The notes beneath the pieces were generated by a model that saw only the letters and a program-made list of their open reading frames with translations, searched no databases and was not told where the DNA came from. From Gaiellasilicea sp963730405 (GTDB lineage: Bacteria; Actinomycetota; Thermoleophilia; Gaiellales; Gaiellaceae), in NCBI GenBank assembly GCA_963730405.1, contig CAVSRW010000001.1, forward strand, positions 1 through 64,000: a stretch of DNA of 64,000 nt, given 5' to 3'. Position numbers and translations under genes: made by a program. Shown piece after piece: positions 25,232-32,066 of the stretch (position 1 is its first letter; each line of letters opens with the position of its first letter).

Positions 25232-25252
25232 GTGTTCACGAATGACGCCCGA
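25232..25252 (+). repeat. Cassette repeat R6 (diverged)
   Basis: CTGCGCCA, then GTGTTCACGAATG, then ACGCCCGA. Four or five changes from consensus; spacing to neighbouring genes is as in the other copies. Confidence 0.8.
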
Positions 25253-25491
25253 CCGCAAGGTGCGTCAGCCCGGATCCCGGACGGTAGCCATTCGGTAGCA
25301 GCCCGATAGCGGCGGGGCGGAGAGTAGCCGAGTGCGACGGTGGCCTGGGCGTATTCCACCTCCTTCGCCATCGCACCAACGGCCAAGGACACCGAATGTC
25401 CGTGGAACAGGGGAGGACTGTGAAGAGCACACACAACAGGAGCATCCTCTGCAAGCTTGCCCACCGCAGTTCTAGATTTCGGAGGCAAATC

Positions 25492-25989
25492 ATGAACGGC
25501 ACACGCACCAGAAGCAGTCTTGCGCTCGCTCTATTCGTCTGCCTCGCGGCGGTAGGAGCGGCACCGGCGAGCGCGGCACCGCCGCAGGCCGTGACGTTTG
25601 CGATGGCGGGCGACTTCGCTTCACCGCCTGGAGTGTTCACATCCGGCGGAGGCATTGTCTGCTCGAGCGGCTCGACAACGAATGAGGGATTCTTCTTTAC
25701 CGGAGGTCAGAGCGATGGGGCCGTCAAGGACAAGGGCGGCCTCGTATTCCACTCGCAAACGACGGTTACGTGTGACGATGGCAGCGGCACCTTCACCATG
25801 CTGCTCCAAGCCCGCACGGGTTTCAACGTGGGATTCGAGGGGACGTTCGGCCGATGGGTCGTGGTGAGCGGCACGGGCGATTACGTGAACCTCCACGGGC
25901 AGGGGAGTCTGACGGGGACATACACGCCCAACGGCGACGAGCCCACCGGGATCAGCGAGGTCTACGTCGGGTGGCTGTCACTTGGCTGA
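25492..25989 (+). CDS. Secreted beta-rich protein of unknown function (cassette 6)
   Basis: A 165-residue exported protein. GGAGG at 25481 sits six nt before ATG 25492. The signal peptide is 'RSSLALALFVCLAAVGAAPA' with cleavage after SASA-like ASAA. The mature part is beta-strand rich: 'VTFAMAGDFASPPGVFTSG', 'GIVCSSGSTTNEGFFF', 'LVFHSQTTVTCDDGSGTF', 'GFEGTFGRWVVVSGTGDYV' and 'NLHGQGSLTGTY'. The last part resembles the 'G.g.f..l.G.G...' pattern of allene-oxide-cyclase-barrel-like or DUF3224-like secreted proteins. A paired cysteine suggests a disulfide. The 25253-25491 leader and 25990-26155 tail hold no other convincing gene. Confidence 0.8.
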   Translation: MNGTRTRSSLALALFVCLAAVGAAPASAAPPQAVTFAMAGDFASPPGVFTSGGGIVCSSGSTTNEGFFFTGGQSDGAVKDKGGLVFHSQTTVTCDDGSGTFTMLLQARTGFNVGFEGTFGRWVVVSGTGDYVNLHGQGSLTGTYTPNGDEPTGISEVYVGWLSLG

Positions 25990-26074
25990 GCGGCCTCTAG
26001 GTTGCGGCGGCGTCGGGAAGGGGTGCCCGCTCGGAGGGGCGGCCCCCCGCCCGTGGCGGACCGAGCTCTCCCGC

Positions 26075-26368
26075 TTACGGCGGGCGGTCGGGCAGGTTGG
26101 GGCTCTTACTTGAATTAGCAACGTAACTCGGAGGGCGCGCGGCTGGCCTGGGCCAGCGTTCGGAAATGTCCCTTAACGAGAGTGACAACGGGATCACCGC
26201 GAGCCACCGACTGCGCAGTAGAAGCCCGGCAGACACCATCGGTAGGGAGAACACGACCGAGAGGACGACCCATCCGAAGACCCCTGATTCTGCGAGCACG
26301 CGAATGTCCTTACCGATCCCCGCCCGAGCGGACTCGAAATCCAGCGCGGCGAACACGGCCAAGCTCAC
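26075..26368 (-). CDS. Putative small membrane protein reading through repeat R7 (cassette 7)
   Basis: From GTG 26368: 'SLAVFAALDFESARAGIGK', then helix 1 'ESGVFGWVVLSVVFSLPMV' and helix 2 'LLLRSRWLAVIPLSLSL'. The frame then runs through repeat R7 ('RDISERWPRP') before stopping at 26075. That would give a two-helix membrane protein whose tail is repeat-encoded. No ribosome site is obvious. It overlaps the plus-strand membrane ORF at its 5' end; one or both may be real. Confidence 0.35.
   Translation of the reverse strand: MSLAVFAALDFESARAGIGKDIRVLAESGVFGWVVLSVVFSLPMVSAGLLLRSRWLAVIPLSLSLRDISERWPRPAARPPSYVANSSKSPNLPDRPP
26156..26176 (+). repeat. Cassette repeat R7
   Basis: GCCTGGGCCA, then GCGTTCGGAAATG, then TCCCTTAA. 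Three changes from consensus in the right part. Confidence 0.88.
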
Positions 26369-26543
26369 GGCTCAGATCATAGGAGCGTGTCAAGCGCTCT
26401 TCTGCCTGTGGTTCGCCTACTACGCGACCGACTGGTGGTCCAACCCTGGGCAGGGTGCGTGGGCACCGGCTTTCATGCTTGTCCTCCTCGGTTGGCTCCT
26501 GGTGGTCGTCGAGGCTCGGCGAGTCCGAACAAGTCAGCAGTAG
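26304..26543 (+). CDS. Putative small membrane protein (cassette 7, plus strand)
   Basis: A 79-residue ORF from ATG 26304 with two predicted helices, 'IIGACQALFCLWFAYYAT' and 'WAPAFMLVLLGWLLVVVEA', and a basic tail 'RRVRTSQQ'. It ends 10 nt before the R8 repeat unit, the same spacing seen for other plus-strand cassette genes, which favours it as the real gene. The first ~20 codons overlap the minus-strand ORF, and the true start may be later. No family is recognised. Confidence 0.45.
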   Translation: MSLPIPARADSKSSAANTAKLTAQIIGACQALFCLWFAYYATDWWSNPGQGAWAPAFMLVLLGWLLVVVEARRVRTSQQ

Positions 26544-26563
26544 CGCGGGTCTCGCGTGGGCCA

Positions 26564-26584
26564 GCGTTCGGGAATGTCCCCTGA
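26564..26584 (+). repeat. Cassette repeat R8
   Basis: GTGGGCCA, then GCGTTCGGGAATG, then TCCCCTGA. Dyad GGGA-ATG-TCCC. Identical to R1 over the 21-nt core unit. Confidence 0.92.
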
Positions 26585-26647
26585 TCGAGCCAGAGCGCCC
26601 GCCTCAATGCGACTGCATATCCTGGCCCCAACGACTGAGGAGATCTG

Positions 26648-27574
26648 ATGAGAGCCGTCGTCCTCGATGCCTTCGACGCCGCTCCTGCTTTGCGCGACGT
26701 GCCCGATCCGACAGCCACGGCCGACGGGCTCGTCGTGCGTGTGCGCGCGTCCTCGGTCAACCCCGTCGACAACGCGATCGCGGCGGGGATGCTGCGGGAA
26801 ATGGTCGGCCACGACTTCCCGGTCGTCCTCGGCCGTGACTACGCGGGCACCGTCGAAGCAATCGGTGCGGACGTCGAGGGTTATGCGGTGGGCGACGAGG
26901 TCTTCGGCTTCGTCTTGCACGCAAATCCCACCGTCCAGGAAGGAAGCTGGGCCGAGTTGATCGCACTGACGCCGGAGATGCAGGTCGCGTCGACACCCGC
27001 CTCGCTCGACCTCGCCGCGGCCGGTGTCGCCCCACTCGCTGGTATCGCCGCACTCGCGGCCGTCGACGCGCTTGCGCTCTCCGAGGGAGAAACGATCCTG
27101 ATCGTCGGCGCGACCGGCGGCGTCGGCAACTTCGCTGTCCAGCTCGCCGCCCGCGCCGGCGCCACGATCATCGCTCCGGCGCTCGCGGAGGACGCCGACT
27201 ACCTGCGCGAGCTCGGCGTGACCGATCATCTCGACCGTGACGGCGACGTCGTCGCCGCCGTCCGCGACCGCCACCCTGACGGCGTCGACGCGCTGCTCGA
27301 TCTCGTCTCCTACGCGCCGGGAGCATTCGACGGTGCGCTCAAGGACGGTGCGCGGGTCGCCTCATCGAACGGCGCAGCCGGAGAAGGGCCGGGCCGCACC
27401 AACCTGATGGCGGTGCCGAGCACCGACAATCTCCGCCGCCTCGCAGCACTCCTCGACGACGGCACGCTGCAGGTACATGTCCACGACACCTTCGAACTCG
27501 ACCGCGCCACCGAGGCGCTCCAGGCCCTCGCCACCGAGCACGTCCGCGGCAAGCTCGCGATCAGCATTCGCTGA
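26648..27574 (+). CDS. Zinc-type/quinone oxidoreductase-like MDR dehydrogenase (cassette 8)
   Basis: A 308-residue medium-chain dehydrogenase of the quinone oxidoreductase branch. GAGGAG lies six nt before ATG 26648. The catalytic domain has 'VVRVRASSVNPVDNAIAAG' and 'PVVLGRDYAGTVEAIGADV'. The Rossmann motif is 'ILIVGATGGVGNFAVQLAA' (G-x-G-G-V-G), giving NADPH specificity by family precedent. It lacks the structural-zinc cysteine lobe. It ends with the usual 'EHVRGKLAISIR'. It likely reduces quinones or enones in the cytoplasm. It is the largest cassette gene and the most ordinary in sequence; sole gene between R8 and R9. Confidence 0.9.
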   Translation: MRAVVLDAFDAAPALRDVPDPTATADGLVVRVRASSVNPVDNAIAAGMLREMVGHDFPVVLGRDYAGTVEAIGADVEGYAVGDEVFGFVLHANPTVQEGSWAELIALTPEMQVASTPASLDLAAAGVAPLAGIAALAAVDALALSEGETILIVGATGGVGNFAVQLAARAGATIIAPALAEDADYLRELGVTDHLDRDGDVVAAVRDRHPDGVDALLDLVSYAPGAFDGALKDGARVASSNGAAGEGPGRTNLMAVPSTDNLRRLAALLDDGTLQVHVHDTFELDRATEALQALATEHVRGKLAISIR

Positions 27575-27634
27575 GCGTCACGCATTCACCCGCTTCTTTG
27601 ACGCGACGCAAGGGAGCCATGGAGGCCTGGGCCA

Positions 27635-27655
27635 GCGTTCGGGAATGTCACCTGA
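27635..27655 (+). repeat. Cassette repeat R9
   Basis: GGCCTGGGCCA, then GCGTTCGGGAATG, then TCACCTGA. The right arm TCAC breaks both dyads seen in other copies. Confidence 0.92.
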
Positions 27656-27668
27656 CGCGTTCCCCGAG

Positions 27669-27908
27669 CTACGTGGGGGTGAGGACATCGATGATGTCCT
27701 CAAGCTCGCGACCGAGGGCCGTCGGCTTGTAATCAGCGTCGAATCCGCGCTCAGCAAGTTCGAGGGTCACGAGACCCGCTACCACGTGCGCCTCCTCATC
27801 TGGGAGCCGTTCCCGACGAAGCGCCTCCAGGAGCGGCGATCCGTGAACGCGGCGCTGCACGATCTCCGAAAGGAGCGCGATCTGCGACGGCGTCAGCTCG
27901 CTCTCCAC
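27669..27908 (-). CDS. Small helical hypothetical protein (cassette 9)
   Basis: A 79-residue product from GTG 27908. It is mostly helical and charged: 'LTPSQIALLSEIVQRRVHG', 'LLEALRRERLPDEEAHVVA', 'LVTLELAERGFDADYKPT' and 'LGRELEDIIDVLTPT'. No DNA-binding motif is clear, though the pattern could be a small regulator or antitoxin-like protein. It fills the shortest cassette, with its stop 13 nt after R9 and its start 22 nt before the R10 unit. I do not recognise the family. Confidence 0.65.
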   Translation of the reverse strand: MESELTPSQIALLSEIVQRRVHGSPLLEALRRERLPDEEAHVVAGLVTLELAERGFDADYKPTALGRELEDIIDVLTPT

Positions 27909-27939
27909 GACCTCAACGGTAGACCACTTGGCTGGGCCA

Positions 27940-27960
27940 GCGTTCGGGAATGACGCCTGA
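27940..27960 (+). repeat. Cassette repeat R10
   Basis: GGCTGGGCCA, then GCGTTCGGGAATG, then ACGCCTGA. Identical to R3 over the core unit; dyad GCGT ... ACGC. Confidence 0.92.
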
Positions 27961-28024
27961 GCGGCGCGTGAAAGAACCCGGTCTGGGGACGCAGAGCCCG
28001 CTCCAGTGAGGCATCGTGATTGGA

Positions 28025-28969
28025 ATGAGGACTAGGGCGAGGGAGAGGATGGTTGTGCGACTGCTCGTCGGGGCGACCACTCTCTTGCTGGTCGCCCCGA
28101 GTTCGCAGTCCTTCGCTCGCCAACCTGCGGGGCCAGCGGCGCACGAGGCCAGCGCGTTGCGGGGCCTGACCTTCGTGCGCGGCCGAGAAATCCAGAACCA
28201 GTACGTGATGAGGACGCGTGGCGACGGATCGGTGATGCGGTTCGTCCGAGGCTTCGATCCGGTCTGGTCACCCGACGGGCGCGAGTTGGCGTTCATCGCC
28301 CTCCGGCCCACCGCGCCGAGCGCTGGGATGGAGAGCGACATCTTCATTGTCTCCGCCGATGGCCGTCACCGGCGTCGGCTCACCAACGACGTCTCGCAAG
28401 AGTCGGACATCGAGTGGTCGCCAACCGGTGCTCAGATCGCGTACTCCGACAGCAACCCCGAAGGCGGGGGACGCGACATCTTCGTCACCGACCGTGGCGG
28501 CCGCCTACATCGGCGGCTCACACGGACAGCCTCCGTTTGCGAAGCCCCGACTGGCTGGTCGCGAGACGGCAAGTGGGTGCAAGTCACGACCTGCAGCACT
28601 CAAGCTCGCTCCGAGAGACGCGCCAACGATGGGAAGAAGAGACCTCCCTCAGCCCGGCGCGGTTCCCTCTCTCCTGACGGCAAATGGATCGCGTATGTCA
28701 CCAGCGATGGGCACACGAATCGCCTATTCGTCGCCAGCCCCGACGAAAAGAACGCGCGCCTCCTCGGCTCTATCCAAGGCACGCGTGCAGCATGGTCGCC
28801 CGATAGTCGCCGCCTGGCTTTCGAGGGCGACGCGCGCGACCGCTGCGGCGCAGCCGAGTACCGCGCACAAATCTTCGTGATCGCTCCGGAACCCAATGCC
28901 AAGCCGATCCCACGCGACTGCGTTGACGCCTGGGAGCGCAGCCCAGCCTGGCAGCCCGTTCGCCGCTAG
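28025..28969 (+). CDS. Secreted TolB-like beta-propeller protein (cassette 10)
   Basis: A roughly 314-residue exported protein with WD40-like PD40 repeats. The signal peptide is 'VVRLLVGATTLLLVAPSS' with an arginine-rich n-region; ATG 28025, ATG 28049 (AGGGAG upstream) and GTG 28016 are possible starts. Blades are marked by repeating 'WSPDGRELAFIAL', 'IEWSPTGAQIAYSDSNP', 'GSLSPDGKWIAYVTSDG' and 'AAWSPDSRRLAFEGDA' motifs, with cysteines late in the protein. Such propellers bind proteins or peptides in the envelope; no catalytic residues are visible. It ends 12 nt before the R11 repeat unit. Confidence 0.85.
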   Translation: MRTRARERMVVRLLVGATTLLLVAPSSQSFARQPAGPAAHEASALRGLTFVRGREIQNQYVMRTRGDGSVMRFVRGFDPVWSPDGRELAFIALRPTAPSAGMESDIFIVSADGRHRRRLTNDVSQESDIEWSPTGAQIAYSDSNPEGGGRDIFVTDRGGRLHRRLTRTASVCEAPTGWSRDGKWVQVTTCSTQARSERRANDGKKRPPSARRGSLSPDGKWIAYVTSDGHTNRLFVASPDEKNARLLGSIQGTRAAWSPDSRRLAFEGDARDRCGAAEYRAQIFVIAPEPNAKPIPRDCVDAWERSPAWQPVRR

Positions 28970-28991
28970 ACAACAGCTCTGGCCTGCGCCA

Positions 28992-29011
28992 GCGTGGGAA
29001 TGTCACCCGGC
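28992..29011 (+). repeat. Cassette repeat R11 (2-nt deletion)
   Basis: GCCTGCGCCA, then GCGT-GGGAATG lacking two bases, then TCACCCGG. A GTG ... CAC dyad replaces the usual ones. Confidence 0.8.
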
Positions 29012-29060
29012 AGCCAGCTCCGACTGGAGTACGCTGGGAGGCCCGAAAGAGGAGACCTCG

Positions 29061-29375
29061 ATGGCAGTCGCATTCCTGCAGGAGTTCAAGATCGTCGCCG
29101 GCGACACCAGCACCACCAACTACGACGGTCTTGTCGAGAAACTGAACCTCACCACCGCTCCCGACGGACTCACTGTTCATACGGCCGGGTTCGATCACGA
29201 CGCCGGCGTCTTCCGGATCTTCGACGTCTGGGAGACCCGCGCGCAGGGCGAACGCTTCTTCAGCGAGCAGCTCCAACCAATCCTCGACGAGATCATGGCC
29301 GCCCAGGCCGACCCGGAAAGCCTCACGCCGCCCGACCGCGAGACCTGGTACGAGCTTCACGACACCATGAGCTGA
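29061..29375 (+). CDS. ABM-like alpha/beta-barrel protein (cassette 11)
   Basis: A 104-residue protein. GAGGAG sits six nt before ATG 29061. It reads as a ferredoxin-like dimeric barrel: strand 'VAFLQEFKIVAG', helix 'TTNYDGLVEKLNL', strands 'GLTVHTAGFDHDAGVFRIFD', 'VWETRAQGERFFSEQLQ', and helix 'PILDEIMAAQAD'. This is the layout of antibiotic-monooxygenase/EthD-like proteins. Ligand and activity are unknown. It is the last gene of the island; its right-hand repeat R12 is decayed. Confidence 0.7.
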   Translation: MAVAFLQEFKIVAGDTSTTNYDGLVEKLNLTTAPDGLTVHTAGFDHDAGVFRIFDVWETRAQGERFFSEQLQPILDEIMAAQADPESLTPPDRETWYELHDTMS

Positions 29376-29403
29376 GACGCGGCGCGTCACGACCCAATCC
29401 GTC

Positions 29404-29429
29404 GCCTGGGCCAGCGTGCTCTCGCCTGA
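29404..29429 (+). repeat. Cassette repeat R12 (decayed terminal copy)
   Basis: The left half GCCTGGGCCAGCGT is intact, but TCGGGAATG is replaced by GCTCT before CGCCTGA. A degenerate last copy marks the right end of the array, as often seen in old repeat arrays. Confidence 0.75.
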
Positions 29430-29549
29430 CATCGCTCGTCGGGCCTGCCGCGCTGAGCAGCATGGAACGTTCGGACGGAACACGAGTACCGCCCGGCTCC
29501 GGAGCGAGGTCAGGACCGGGTTGCGCGAGCGAGTTCTCGCCTGAGCGGA

Positions 29550-30314
29550 CTAGACGCGGGTCGCGCTCGGCGACACGAACCGGAGCTCGGGCACGTGCTC
29601 GAGCGCGCCGACGTCGCGCGCCATCTCGAGGAAGGTGTAGAGGCCGGCGCGCTCGCGCGGGCCGAAGGAGTAGCGGAGCTTCTCGAAGTAGCGGGCGAGG
29701 TAGCCGGCGGGGTAGCCGTAGCGGTCGCTCGCCTCGTGGGCGAGGACGTCGGGCTCCGTGCGCGCAAGCCGTACGGACGCAACGAGCGAATGCTCGAGCT
29801 CGGCGACGCCCTCCGCGACCGGCTCGGGCGCCGCCCAGACCGCGAAGACCATCGGCAGCCCGGTCTTGTCGAGCCAGAGCTTGCCGAGGTCGTAGTGCGG
29901 GGTCGGGTCCTCGAACGCGCTCCGGAGAGCGGCGTCGCCGATCAGGAGCTTGGCGTCGGCCTCCTCCTCCAGCGGCACGTGCGTGGCGTGCGGGAGCAGC
30001 ACCTTCGAGAGCACCACCGAGGTGGCGCTCTCCGGCGTCACCGCGATCGAGCGGATCTGCGGGAACGGCGTCCGCGAGACGAGCTGGATCGAGTCGACCG
30101 CGCCCTCGGAGGAGACGCACATCCGCGGCAGGATCCGCAGGCTGGCCGCATGGCGCGCGTACTCGATCGAGGAGATCGGCGCCAGGTCGAGCCGGCCGTC
30201 GAGCAGCATCCCGTTCAGCTCGGTCGGGACCCCCTGCACCTCCTCCACCTCGGCGTTCAGGCGATGGAAGACCGGCGCCATGTTCACGTAGCTGATGCGG
30301 CCGAGCCGGATCAC
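29550..30314 (-). CDS. mqnA: Chorismate dehydratase
   Basis: The first enzyme of the futalosine menaquinone pathway, dehydrating chorismate to 3-enolpyruvylbenzoate. It has 254 residues with a periplasmic-binding-protein-like fold. Motifs are 'IRLGRISYVNMAPVFHRL', 'GVPTELNGMLLDGRLDLAPI', 'SSIEYARHAASLRILP', 'SVQLVSR'-like 'DSIQLVSRTPFPQ', and 'KLLIGDAALRSAFE', with 'DLGKLWLDKTGLPMVFAVW'. Start ATG 30314 is two nt after the polyprenyl synthase stop, so it is the last gene of the minus-strand menaquinone operon. Confidence 0.93.
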   Translation of the reverse strand: MIRLGRISYVNMAPVFHRLNAEVEEVQGVPTELNGMLLDGRLDLAPISSIEYARHAASLRILPRMCVSSEGAVDSIQLVSRTPFPQIRSIAVTPESATSVVLSKVLLPHATHVPLEEEADAKLLIGDAALRSAFEDPTPHYDLGKLWLDKTGLPMVFAVWAAPEPVAEGVAELEHSLVASVRLARTEPDVLAHEASDRYGYPAGYLARYFEKLRYSFGPRERAGLYTFLEMARDVGALEHVPELRFVSPSATRV

Positions 30315-30316
30315 GG

Positions 30317-31225
30317 TCAGCGCCTCCTGTCGACGACGGCGTTTGCGAGGGACTCGAGCTCCTCACGGTGCGGCGCACCGCTCAGGCTCTTGCGTGCCCT
30401 GCCAGCGTAGTCCAGCGCCACCTCCCGCGAACGCTCGAGGGCGCCGGTGGCGGCGACGCGCACGAGCGCGCCCGCGACCGGGCCACCCGCCAGTGCGTTG
30501 CGGACGACCTCGTCCTGCTGCGCGGCGAGGAGCAGCGGCAAGGTCGGCGTCCCTTCGCGCAGGTCGGTGCCGGCAACCTTGCCCGTCTCGATCGTGTCGC
30601 CGGAGCAGTCGAGGATGTCGTCTGCGATCTGGAACGCGATCCCGAGGTTGAGGCCGAAGCCGGCGAGCGCGCCGCCGGATCCCAGCGAGCACGCCGCCTC
30701 GAAGAGCTTCCCGGTCTTGAGCGAGCAGCGCTCGAGGTAGGCATCCACGGTCGTGTCGGGGTCGTGCAGCTGGCGCCGCTGCATCGCCTCGCCCCGGGAG
30801 AGACAGAGGCAGGCCTCGGCGAGCACGGCGACGGCGGTGATGTCGCCGTCGGCGGCGAGCTCGGCGAATGCCCGTGCGAACAGATAGTCCCCGGTGGAGC
30901 GGGCGGCTTCGGGGCCGTGCGCCGCCCACGCCGCCGCGCGGCCACGGCGGGTCGCGGCGCCGTCGACCAGGTCGTCGTGGACGAGAGTGGCCATGTGCAC
31001 GAGCTCGACCGCGACCCCGGCCGCGACCGGCGGCGCCGCGTCGGGCTGCGCGCAGAGGAAGGTCAGCAGCGGCCGCAGGCGCTTGCCGCCGGCGGCGAGG
31101 GCGTCGGCGCCGACCTCGGCGACCCGGCCGCCTTCGGCGGCGACCGAGGCGGCGAGGCGCTCCTCGACGCGCGCCATGTAGTCGTCGACGCCCGGCAGCG
31201 CAACGACCGCCTCCAACGTCGTCAC
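30317..31225 (-). CDS. Polyprenyl diphosphate synthase (menaquinone side chain)
   Basis: A trans-prenyltransferase of 302 residues. It has 'GGKRLRPLLTFLCA', the first aspartate-rich motif in 'LVHDDLVDGAATRRGR' (DDxxD), 'GDYLFARAFAELA', 'LKTGKLFEAACSLG', and the second aspartate motif in 'GIAFQIADDILD'. The residues before the first motif ('VHMATLVHDD') suggest a long-chain product, fitting the menaquinone tail. The start is GTG 31225 just after GGGAGG; the longer upstream frame is the translated repeat element. The 150-bp repeat separates it from ubiE. Confidence 0.92.
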   Translation of the reverse strand: MTTLEAVVALPGVDDYMARVEERLAASVAAEGGRVAEVGADALAAGGKRLRPLLTFLCAQPDAAPPVAAGVAVELVHMATLVHDDLVDGAATRRGRAAAWAAHGPEAARSTGDYLFARAFAELAADGDITAVAVLAEACLCLSRGEAMQRRQLHDPDTTVDAYLERCSLKTGKLFEAACSLGSGGALAGFGLNLGIAFQIADDILDCSGDTIETGKVAGTDLREGTPTLPLLLAAQQDEVVRNALAGGPVAGALVRVAATGALERSREVALDYAGRARKSLSGAPHREELESLANAVVDRRR

Positions 31226-31236
31226 GCCGCCTCCCT

Positions 31237-31386
31237 CGCCTTCGGCTCGGTCGCGTGGGGGAAACCCGGTTCCCCCCACGAGCCCCCTGCGCGCTGACGC
31301 CGCTGCTTCGCATCGGCGCGCCTTGTCGGGGGAACCCGCCGGTTCCCCCGCGCCCCTTCCTGGTTGCGGCGTGACTTCGTCACGCC
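31237..31386. repeat. ~150-bp structured dispersed element, copy 2
   Basis: Full-length match to 9291-9437, same orientation, with the same two hairpins (GGGGGAA ... TTCCCCC arms) and the same ends. Its right end overlaps the last bases of ubiE and supplies that gene's TGA stop within GGCGTGACG. Its left end lies just upstream of the polyprenyl synthase ribosome site. It therefore sits inside an operon and must be transcribed. Confidence 0.8.
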
Positions 31387-32066
31387 GCCGTCCCGGTGTG
31401 GAGGGCGACGATGCCGCCGCCGAGCCGCCGGTACGCGACGCGCTCGAATCCCTGCGCCTCGAGCAGCGCCGCGAGCTCGTCCGGGCCGGGAAAGCGGCGG
31501 ACGCTCGCAGGCAGATACGTGTACGCCTTGCCTCCCGGGAGGATTCGACCGGCCAGCGGGATCAGGACGTCGAACCAGAGCCGGTAGAAGAGCCGGAGCG
31601 GCCCGCGCGGACGGGTGATCTCGAGGATGCCGACCCGGCCACCCGGCCGCAGAACACGGCGCAGCTCGGCGAGCCCGCGCTCGAGGTCGGCGACGTTGCG
31701 GACGCCGAACCCGACCGTCGCCGCGTCGAAGGACCCGTCCTCGAACGGGAGCTCGAGCAGGTCGCCCTGGATCCACTCCACCGCCGGCTCCTTCTTTCGC
31801 GCGCGCTCGAGCATCCGCCCCGAGAAGTCGAGGCCGACCACCTCCCCTGCGCCCGCCTTCCGAGCAGCGACCGCGAGGTCGCCGGTACCGCAGCAGCCGT
31901 CGAGCACGCGGTCGCCCGGGGCCACCACTTCGCGGACGGTCAGCCGCCGCCAGCGCTGGTCGAGGCCCACGGTCATGACGCGGTTCATCAGGTCGTAGAC
32001 GGGCGCGATCCGGTCGAACATCGAGCGGACGCCCTCGGCGGGCAGCGTGCCGGACTCGTGGGTCAC
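31380..32066 (-). CDS. ubiE/menG: Demethylmenaquinone methyltransferase
   Basis: A class I SAM methyltransferase of 228 residues that performs the final C-methylation of menaquinone. It has 'MFDRIAPVYDLMNRVMTVG', the MenG/UbiE signature, 'RVLDGCCGTGDLAVAARK' (SAM motif I with the usual variation), 'VVGLDFSGRMLERARKK', 'GFGVRNVADLERGLAELRR' and 'RPGGRVGILEITRPRG'. Start GTG 32066 overlaps the ubiX stop (GTGA). The last codons are overlapped by the 150-bp repeat. Confidence 0.93.
   Translation of the reverse strand: MTHESGTLPAEGVRSMFDRIAPVYDLMNRVMTVGLDQRWRRLTVREVVAPGDRVLDGCCGTGDLAVAARKAGAGEVVGLDFSGRMLERARKKEPAVEWIQGDLLELPFEDGSFDAATVGFGVRNVADLERGLAELRRVLRPGGRVGILEITRPRGPLRLFYRLWFDVLIPLAGRILPGGKAYTYLPASVRRFPGPDELAALLEAQGFERVAYRRLGGGIVALHTGTAA

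Larger units (their letters stand above)
22437..29429. other. Island of eleven repeat-bounded gene cassettes (integron-like layout)
   Basis: Twelve copies of one repeat, all in plus orientation, divide about 7 kb into eleven segments of 305-1071 bp. Nearly every segment holds one small gene, in either orientation: cupin (-), YCII (+), VOC (-), split lipoprotein (+), small ORF (+), secreted protein (+), membrane ORFs (+/-), oxidoreductase (+), helical protein (-), TolB-like propeller (+), ABM-like (+). Plus-strand genes usually stop 10-30 nt before the next repeat; minus-strand genes usually stop just after the previous one. The DNA looks less GC-rich than its flanks. No integrase, transposase or tRNA is visible. 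Bases 29430-29549 hold no gene, only a possible decayed repeat end (GTTCTCGCCTGAGCG) near 29530. Confidence 0.85.

Noticed and set aside
22442..27960. Repeats as gene starts (each contains ATG in GGGAATG)
   Set aside because: ORFs beginning at the repeat ATG are mostly short and unlike any protein, while the real cassette genes have their own ribosome sites further in.
22442..27960. Repeats as transcription terminators
   Set aside because: They occur downstream of plus-strand genes but upstream of minus-strand genes with fixed orientation, and have no T-tract.
22437..29429. Canonical integron attC array
   Set aside because: The repeats are short and lack paired GTTRRRY/RYYYAAC boxes and a long imperfect stem; no integrase is in the window. 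I keep only 'integron-like layout'.
22437..29429. CRISPR array
   Set aside because: Spacing is 305-1071 bp and the intervals contain genes; there are no short uniform spacers or cas genes.
31226..31279. Longer N-terminus for the polyprenyl synthase
   Set aside because: The extra residues are translated 150-bp repeat element, and a good ribosome site precedes GTG 31225.
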